Shown here piece by piece: positions 23,093-26,867 of a stretch of DNA of 26,867 nucleotides. Both the position numbers and the translations under genes were made by a program. Source of the DNA: an uncultured Oscillospiraceae bacterium. Lineage in GTDB: Bacteria > Bacillota > Clostridia > Oscillospirales > Oscillospiraceae. Every line of letters begins with the position of its first letter. Position 1 is the stretch's first letter. The notes beneath the pieces were generated by a model, which worked only from the letters and a program-made list of their open reading frames with translations, was not told the origin of the DNA and searched no databases. The DNA lies in NCBI GenBank assembly GCA_934590505.1, contig CAKTPC010000014.1, forward strand, positions 1 through 26,867, given 5' to 3'.

Positions 23093-23944
23093 TCAAGCAG
23101 CCGAAAGGGCTTGTTGCCTGTGAATTGCAGGCGGCAAGCCCTTCAGTTTTGCCTTGATCCTGCGGTTGTTGTAGTAATCCAGATATGCAACGAGTTCCTG
23201 CTTGAAGTGTTCCATGGACTGAAATTCCTGCAAGTACAGCAGTTCGCTCTTGAGCAGCCCAAAGAAATTTTCTATCACAGCATTGTCCAGACAGTTCCCT
23301 TTCCGGCTCATGCTCTGCCGGATGCCTTTCTCTCGGAGCATCCGTTGATACTGTTTATGTTGGTACTGCCAGCCCTGATCAGAATGGAGAATGAGGTTTG
23401 TTCCGTCCGGAATTTTTGCAAATGCCTCGTTCAGCATAGTTGTCACCATGCTGAGCACAGGGCGATCCGATATGGTATAGCTGACCAGATCGCTGCTGTG
23501 CAGATCGAGAATTGGAGACAGATACAGTTTCTCGCCAAACAAACTGAACTCTGTCACATCGGTGACCCACTTCTGGTTTGGCTTTTCGGCGCGGAAGTCC
23601 CGGTTTAACAGATTTGGCGCAATTTTGCCAACTTCACCCTTGTAAGAACGATACTTCTTAATCCTGACATGGCAAACTAAGCCCAGCTCCTTCATAAGCC
23701 GCTGGACAGTCTTGTGGTTCAGGAGGAAATTGCGCTTGTGAAGTTCTGCTGTAATGCGGCGATAGCCGTATCTTCCTTTGTTTTCATGGTAAATGGCCGT
23801 GATCTCCGCTTTGGCAGCTTTATACTTATCTGAACTGTTCATCCGCTTCAGATGATAGTAGAAAGTGGCACGGGGAAGTTGAGCGATTGAGAGAAGAATA
23901 TCCAGAGAATGTCTTTGCCTCAGCTTTTGAACTACCTGCGTTTT
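23093..23944 (-). CDS. IS3-family transposase OrfB (DDE integrase domain)
   Basis: Catalytic part of the transposase. An HTH_21-like start (GRYGYRRITAELHKR) leads into the rve domain with the acidic triad Asp in VTDVTEF, Asp in HSDQGWQYQ and Glu in ENFFGLLKSE, so it should be active. The first ATG (23842) is inside conserved sequence: the frame stays open upstream as QKTQVVQKLRQRHSLDILL with LPRATFYYH, which is the normal OrfB start. It is therefore probably made by -1 frameshifting from OrfA near AAAA 23944-23941. Confidence 0.92.
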   Translation of the reverse strand, partial: KTQVVQKLRQRHSLDILLSIAQLPRATFYYHLKRMNSSDKYKAAKAEITAIYHENKGRYGYRRITAELHKRNFLLNHKTVQRLMKELGLVCHVRIKKYRSYKGEVGKIAPNLLNRDFRAEKPNQKWVTDVTEFSLFGEKLYLSPILDLHSSDLVSYTISDRPVLSMVTTMLNEAFAKIPDGTNLILHSDQGWQYQHKQYQRMLREKGIRQSMSRKGNCLDNAVIENFFGLLKSELLYLQEFQSMEHFKQELVAYLDYYNNRRIKAKLKGLPPAIHRQQALSAA

Positions 23945-24285
23945 CTGCGCTGGCGTCGCTCGTCTTCCAAAACCAAGGCTTGCAAGTTTTTTAGGTAATC
24001 GTTCTCCGCACGCAGTCGCTGAACCTCTGCCAGCAGATCTTCCGTTACCTCCTTCGGCAGCCGCTTTGGCGGACGGCCCTTACTGCTGCGGCCGCGCCGT
24101 TCAACGGCAAAGCCTTCCGGTCCTTCCTCCAGGTAGATTCGCTCCCATGATTTGATTCGATCTCTGCTGTTTACCTCAAATCTACGGCAGGTTTCGCTGT
24201 AACTCAATTTCTCTTCCTGCATGGTTTCAATCACCAATTTTTTGAATTCCGGCGTATATCGTTTGTTTGGTACTCCTTTTGGCAT
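23932..24285 (-). CDS. IS3-family transposase OrfA (helix-turn-helix protein)
   Basis: Protein of 117 residues that binds the IS ends. MPKGVPNKRYTPEFKKLVIE begins the HTH_8/HTH_28-type domain, with YSETCRRFEV as part of the helix-turn-helix. The C-terminal LLAEVQRLRAENDYLKNL is the leucine zipper typical of OrfA. ATG 24285 is chosen; the ribosome site GGGGTG lies in the right-end hairpin. The end overlaps the OrfB frame, allowing an OrfAB fusion by -1 slippage. Confidence 0.9.
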   Translation of the reverse strand: MPKGVPNKRYTPEFKKLVIETMQEEKLSYSETCRRFEVNSRDRIKSWERIYLEEGPEGFAVERRGRSSKGRPPKRLPKEVTEDLLAEVQRLRAENDYLKNLQALVLEDERRQRRKRR

Positions 24286-24292
24286 AGCAAAA

Positions 24293-24339
24293 CACCCCAC
24301 TTGTTAGATAGTATATCATACTGTCTAACAAGTGGGGTG
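24293..24339 (-). promoter_or_regulatory. right-end hairpin covering the OrfA ribosome site
   Basis: 22-base arms (24318-24339 and 24293-24314) pair at 21 positions around a 3-base loop. The outer arm is part of the IS right inverted repeat; the inner arm contains GTGGGGTG before OrfA. RNA that reads in from outside the IS would fold and hide the ribosome site. Confidence 0.75.
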
Positions 24340-24349
24340 CAGTTCACTT

Positions 24350-24375
24350 TAAAAGACTTCTCTCTTATTTTATTT
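24350..24375 (+). terminator. right half of the split terminator
   Basis: Contains the second arm AAGACTTCTCTC (24353-24364) and the T-rich tail TTATTTTATTT. Without its partner at 23035-23046 it cannot form the hairpin alone. Confidence 0.7.
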
Positions 24376-24387
24376 AAGGAGATAGAA

Positions 24388-24912
24388 ATGAAAAGAATTT
24401 GTGTTATAGTAGCCGCTATATTTAGTTTTCTCTTCCTCAACTCAATGGCATTGGCAGATGATGCTCCGATAGTGGAGGAAGAACCTGTTGCCGAGATGAT
24501 AAATATGGTTGACGTGTACAGAGAAAATCCGGAAATTCTCAAAGAAAAGACGCAGCCAATAACCGATGCAAAATGTCTTGCGACGATTGCGGATGCAGTT
24601 GCTCCTAATTCCGATGATAATTGTAAACGGGCAATTATGGAGTGCATTGTGAATCGTACGAAGACCTCTGGGTTCCCGAACACAATCGAAGGAGTTTGCA
24701 CAGAAAAGAATCAGTGGCAAGGATATACGAACGATAGTACTTACACCGAGGAGACCTACAAACTTGCTAAGAATTTCAGAAATTCAATAAAGGAACCCCG
24801 GATATCTCCTATCAATGGTGATATGGTTTATATGCGAGTAGATTATGCGGGGCTATATTTCAGAAATTCTTGGGATTCTAATGATGAATACTTTATTCCA
24901 TATTTCAGTTAA
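24388..24912 (+). CDS. secreted SleB/Hydrolase_2-like protein
   Basis: Protein of 174 residues. Signal peptide at 1-23 (MKR, hydrophobic core, SMALA cleavage). Residues about 65-115, KRAIMECIVNRTKTSGFPNTIEGV (in parts) and NQWQGY, match the core of cell wall hydrolase SleB-type proteins (PF07486: VVLNRV then FPNTI..V). The region where the family has its A-E-A-R-G-E catalytic Glu reads ADAVAPNS, so the enzyme may be inactive or use another acid. AAGGAG precedes ATG 24388. The IS sits 41 bases upstream and may have cut it off from its promoter. A terminator follows. Confidence 0.6.
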   Translation: MKRICVIVAAIFSFLFLNSMALADDAPIVEEEPVAEMINMVDVYRENPEILKEKTQPITDAKCLATIADAVAPNSDDNCKRAIMECIVNRTKTSGFPNTIEGVCTEKNQWQGYTNDSTYTEETYKLAKNFRNSIKEPRISPINGDMVYMRVDYAGLYFRNSWDSNDEYFIPYFS

Positions 24913-24929
24913 AAATATTTTGTGATTTA

Positions 24930-24962
24930 AGCACACGGGTGACGAATCTGTGTGCTATTTTT
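24930..24962 (+). terminator. terminator after the SleB-like gene
   Basis: AGCACAC (24930-24936) and GTGTGCT (24950-24956) enclose 13 bases and are followed by ATTTTTAT. Confidence 0.8.
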
Positions 24963-24981
24963 ATAAAAAGGAGAAACAGTA

Positions 24982-25194
24982 ATGACAGACATTTTTATGT
25001 ACGTAGCTGGTATGATAATCACTTTCATTGTCGGGTGGGCGTCTCATGCTGTTTACATGAGCAATCGCAGGGATGGCACGCTAACAGTAAGAAAGACCTC
25101 AGATGATGAGATAACAACACTTTTTGAGCTGACAGCAAAACCGGAAAGTCTTCTCAAAAATGATTATTTTGTTTTAAGGATAGAACGACAGTAG
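24982..25194 (+). CDS. small membrane protein of the element
   Basis: Protein of 70 residues with one N-terminal transmembrane helix (about 4-25, IFMYVAGMIITFIVGWASHA) and a soluble tail with RRDGTLTVRKTSDDEITTLFEL and DYFVLRIE, probably a small beta-structured domain. This shape is common among unannotated phage proteins of Firmicutes; no function is known to me. AAAAGGAGAAAC precedes the ATG. It has no motif copy in front and may rely on read-through from the gene before it. Confidence 0.7.
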   Translation: MTDIFMYVAGMIITFIVGWASHAVYMSNRRDGTLTVRKTSDDEITTLFELTAKPESLLKNDYFVLRIERQ

Positions 25195-25197
25195 TAT

Positions 25198-25229
25198 TTC
25201 GCAAAATTTACAGTCCTTTTAATGAACCC
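25198..25229 (+). promoter_or_regulatory. element promoter motif, copy 3
   Basis: TTCGCAAAATTTACA, then TTTAAT (25218-25223) and GAACCC, beginning 3 bases after the previous stop codon. It drives the gene at 25251. Confidence 0.7.
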
Positions 25230-25250
25230 ATTTTTGAAAGGAGAAAAATC

Positions 25251-25634
25251 ATGGAAGACGAAAACAAGAAATTGCTTGAAGACGCGATAAAGAGGTCTTT
25301 AGAAAGTCTTGACGATCCAAAAGATGAGTTGTATAGCAAGCAGGTAAGTGATATTTGCAAACTTTATGATCTGAAAATTGCGGAAGAGAGGATAGCCGAG
25401 GATTCTAATTCTAAGGCAATGCAGCGCGGTGCAGACAGTGAGAAACTGGACTATGAGGCAGCGCTTAAGAAAGAAGAAACGAAGCAGACTATATTCCGAT
25501 CAATTGGAGACATAGGTAAAACAGCTCTTACGCTGCTTGCGTATGGCATATGGCTTGGACAGATAATGACTTTTGAGCAGACAGGGACGATTCGCTCTAA
25601 AGCATTTGGTTTCATCGGTAAACCAAAACTCTAA
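25251..25634 (+). CDS. helical element protein with C-terminal hydrophobic segment
   Basis: Protein of 127 residues. The first 85 are charged and helical (many Glu, Lys, Asp), likely a coiled coil. A hydrophobic stretch at about 92-108 (TALTLLAYGIWLGQIMTF) could enter a membrane or pack in an assembly. The end is basic (GFIGKPKL). Similar unnamed proteins are familiar from phages of Clostridia, but I cannot give a function. AAAGGAGAAAAATC precedes ATG 25251. It has motif copy 3 ahead and its own terminator. Confidence 0.7.
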   Translation: MEDENKKLLEDAIKRSLESLDDPKDELYSKQVSDICKLYDLKIAEERIAEDSNSKAMQRGADSEKLDYEAALKKEETKQTIFRSIGDIGKTALTLLAYGIWLGQIMTFEQTGTIRSKAFGFIGKPKL

Positions 25635-25645
25635 AGAGGGTCAAT

Positions 25646-25683
25646 AAGGAGTCGTAAAAACAACACGGCTCCTTATCTTTTTC
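25646..25683 (+). terminator. terminator after the 127-residue gene
   Basis: AAGGAGTCGT (25646-25655) pairs with ACGGCTCCTT (25665-25674, one G-U) and is followed by ATCTTTTTC. Confidence 0.9.
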
Positions 25684-25696
25684 GGAGAGATTTAGT

Positions 25697-26056
25697 ATGC
25701 GCTATCATCATGAGAAAACAACTTTATATTTCAATCTTTACGGTCAGACATACAAATGCAACCATCCAGCATATAATAATTGTACATTGTATATGAGGAA
25801 CGGTGTTGGACTTGCTGTCATACAGCAGAGATATGACCAAGAGACGAAAAAAACATGGTGGAGCGAAATAGACCCATGGCTGACTGACGAATTATATTTG
25901 CATCCAGGATTTGATGAATATTTTAATCGTTTGGCAGCGACTCCGATAAACGGGCTTTATCCAACTGTAACCATCCGACAAATAATGTGGTCACTCAGAA
26001 TCAAACCATTAAAGAAAGAAAAATGGGAAACGACATTTGACAAATCTCCAGTTTAA
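25697..26056 (+). CDS. conserved element protein of unknown function (119 residues)
   Basis: Soluble protein with many aromatic residues. Distinct segments: CNHPAYNNCTLY with two Cys and a His, GLAVIQQRYDQETKKTWWSEIDPWLTDELYLHPGFDEYF (in parts), NGLYPTVTIRQIMW near the end, then KKEKWETTF. I have seen this pattern as an unnamed protein in mobile elements of gut Firmicutes, but know no role. The density of Trp and Tyr suggests a compact fold with a binding surface. GGAGAG is about 10 bases before the ATG. It starts 14 bases after a terminator and no promoter copy precedes it. Confidence 0.7.
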   Translation: MRYHHEKTTLYFNLYGQTYKCNHPAYNNCTLYMRNGVGLAVIQQRYDQETKKTWWSEIDPWLTDELYLHPGFDEYFNRLAATPINGLYPTVTIRQIMWSLRIKPLKKEKWETTFDKSPV

Positions 26057-26100
26057 CGTTTATATTAATAAAAGTGAAGCGGCTTTAGGAGGATTATGCC

Positions 26101-26367
26101 ATGAGTAGTTCGATATCTGAAAACGGAAACCCTATTTGTGATGTTTGCGGCGAAGAAATGGAAGATTACAGCGCTGATTTTTGGTATTGCCCTGAGTGTG
26201 GCAATAAAGCGTTTATAACCTATGGTGATGAAACCCGGACAATTCATCAAGAATCTGAATATGAGGACGATATAATAGACATGGATGATAGACCTATAGA
26301 ATGCCAAGCATGCGACTCGGATTGTTATCCGGCATGCAAAGATGGTTGTCCTGCTATGGACGACTGA
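26101..26367 (+). CDS. zinc-ribbon protein of the element
   Basis: Acidic protein of 88 residues. A zinc ribbon is formed by CDVC (residues 13-16) and CPEC (30-33). A second Cys cluster near the end (CQACDSDCYPACKDGC) may bind another metal. The middle is very acidic. Such ribbons bind nucleic acid or protein; the acidic surface argues against direct DNA binding. TAGGAGG lies before ATG 26101. The stop touches the start of motif copy 4. Confidence 0.7.
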   Translation: MSSSISENGNPICDVCGEEMEDYSADFWYCPECGNKAFITYGDETRTIHQESEYEDDIIDMDDRPIECQACDSDCYPACKDGCPAMDD

Positions 26368-26399
26368 ATCGCAAGAATTGCACTCTCTATAATGAAACC
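26368..26399 (+). promoter_or_regulatory. element promoter motif, copy 4
   Basis: ATCGCAAGAATTGCA, then a perfect TATAAT (26388-26393) followed by GAAACC. This copy has the best -10 of the four. It precedes a short leader with no gene. Confidence 0.7.
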
Positions 26400-26400
26400 T

Positions 26401-26480
26401 ATATTAAAAAGGAGAGTAGCAATCTGAAAACTAAATAGGTAAATCAAAGAAGCTCTAACAAGGGCTTCTTTCTTTTTTAT
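26401..26480 (+). ncRNA. candidate short terminated leader RNA before the DUF6353-like gene
   Basis: From the expected start of copy 4 (about 26400) to a terminator is about 80 bases. The terminator stem is AAAGAAGCTC (26446-26455) with GGGCTTCTTT (26462-26471, one G-U) and tail CTTTTTTAT. A strong ribosome site AAAAAGGAGAG lies at 26405-26415, but only a CTG-start four-codon frame follows it. It may be an attenuator leader, a small RNA, or the remains of a deleted small gene. Confidence 0.4.
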
Positions 26481-26496
26481 CTTGAAAGGAGAAAGC

Positions 26497-26867
26497 ATGA
26501 ATTTACAAAAGTCATTTTACAAAATTGCACGTACAGTTTCAAAGAATCTTCCTACAATTTTGACAGGTGTTAGTGCGCTGGGCGTATTCGCGACTGGGTA
26601 TTTCTCAGCAAAAGCTGCGCATGAGACAATAAAAACACTTGGTTCAGATGTTTCGGAATTTGAGAAAGAGGAATGGAAAGAGGTTGCCATCAATTATATT
26701 CCGGCGATAGCATCAGCCATGCTTACTATTGGAACTATGGCAGCGGCTAACAAAATTAGTAAACAGAGAATAAAAAGCATTACCGTGGCCTATACAAACC
26801 TGAACACACGATTTAATAAATTTAAACTCGCAGCTATGGGCGCATTGGGCACTGAAGGCTATAAGCA
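26497..26867 (+). CDS. DUF6353-like phage/element membrane protein (partial)
   Basis: Open to the window edge: 123 codons visible from ATG 26497, with AAAGGAG 6 bases upstream. Begins with an amphipathic basic stretch (KSFYKIARTVSKNLPT), then a hydrophobic segment ILTGVSALGVFATGYFSAKAA, an acidic helix (EFEKEEWKE), a second hydrophobic segment YIPAIASAMLTIGTMAAANK and a basic helical part. The order 'ILTG..G......KA' then 'Y.P......TI....AN' fits DUF6353 proteins found in phages of Firmicutes, whose function is unknown. The C-terminus is outside the window. Confidence 0.65.
   Translation, partial: MNLQKSFYKIARTVSKNLPTILTGVSALGVFATGYFSAKAAHETIKTLGSDVSEFEKEEWKEVAINYIPAIASAMLTIGTMAAANKISKQRIKSITVAYTNLNTRFNKFKLAAMGALGTEGYK

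Larger units (their letters stand above)
23047..24346 (-). mobile_element. IS3-family insertion sequence, two-ORF type
   Basis: About 1300 bp, starting TGAAGTGACCCC and ending (as reverse complement) TGAACTGCACCCC; the ends share TGAA, ACCCC and GTTAGACA with one gap, as imperfect terminal inverted repeats. A 3-bp direct repeat CTT flanks it (23044-23046 and 24347-24349). OrfA and OrfB both look intact. It is more GC-rich than the surrounding element. The IS150-like group is most likely. Confidence 0.92.
20002..26867. mobile_element. integrated mobile element, left part (right end outside window)
   Basis: From about 20010 the sequence turns AT-rich and stays so to the window end, unlike the GC-rich DNA before it. 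It starts with repeated short motifs and an integrase pointing toward the left end, then holds small phage-like genes, mostly plus strand. The exact attL is not defined because attR lies outside. An IS3 element has inserted within it. No capsid, terminase, relaxase or replication gene is seen in this 6.9-kb part. Confidence 0.85.

Noticed and set aside
24301..24387. N-terminal extension of the SleB-like protein to 24301
   Set aside because: The extension is encoded by the IS right end; ATG 24388 has its own AAGGAG site and begins a proper signal peptide.

Overview
The window looks like chromosomal DNA from a gut-type, GC-rich Firmicute, most likely Clostridia of the Oscillospiraceae type. The basis is the mix of families seen (BioY, AEC and MATE transporters, VanW-domain protein, a tiny Cys-rich 'chorion class high-cysteine' peptide, RF3, Sir2, Tmk), strong AGGAG ribosome sites, frequent TATAAT promoters and U-tailed hairpin terminators. 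The genus is inference. No tRNA, rRNA or CRISPR array was seen.

Bases 1-20000 are ordinary core and semi-core genome. In order: the tail of an unknown gene and bioY facing it; a secreted Ig-like surface protein with an Asn/Thr linker and C-terminal membrane anchor; an AEC plus MATE transporter operon; a lipoprotein, ECF-like sigma factor and membrane-anchored putative anti-sigma factor whose genes abut or overlap; a VanW-domain membrane protein. Then, on the minus strand: a TetR regulator with two tandem operators and a decayed amino-thiazoline hydrolase remnant behind it; a P2A-type Ca/Mn ATPase behind a complete yybP-ykoY (Mn2+) riboswitch with promoter and terminator; an O-antigen-ligase-like membrane protein; a secreted 5'-nucleotidase. 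On the plus strand follow prfC, a cyclodeaminase-family protein, a Sir2 deacylase and tmk.

From about base 20000 to the right edge the base composition falls sharply and a mobile element begins. It is bounded on the left by a cluster of roughly 11-bp repeats (likely integrase arm sites) and a tyrosine integrase with an N-terminal zinc ribbon. It then carries a string of small genes: several one-helix membrane proteins, a putative excisionase-like protein, a phage-type (ArpU/RinA-like) regulator, a secreted SleB-like protein, a zinc-ribbon protein and a DUF6353-like protein cut by the window edge. No capsid, terminase, relaxase or replication gene is in view, so phage, satellite or conjugative nature cannot be decided.

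The most unusual signal is a 32-bp intergenic sequence present four times in the element (21553, 21866, 25198, 26368). Each copy has a TATAAT-like -10 box but no -35 box; a conserved TTCGCAAAAATTGCA block takes its place. This looks like a set of activator-dependent promoters, and the ArpU-like protein is the obvious candidate activator. Most of the small genes also have their own hairpin terminator. An IS3-family element (23047-24346) has jumped into the terminator hairpin right after the regulator gene, splitting it in two, and carries its own hairpin that would bury the transposase ribosome site in read-through transcripts.
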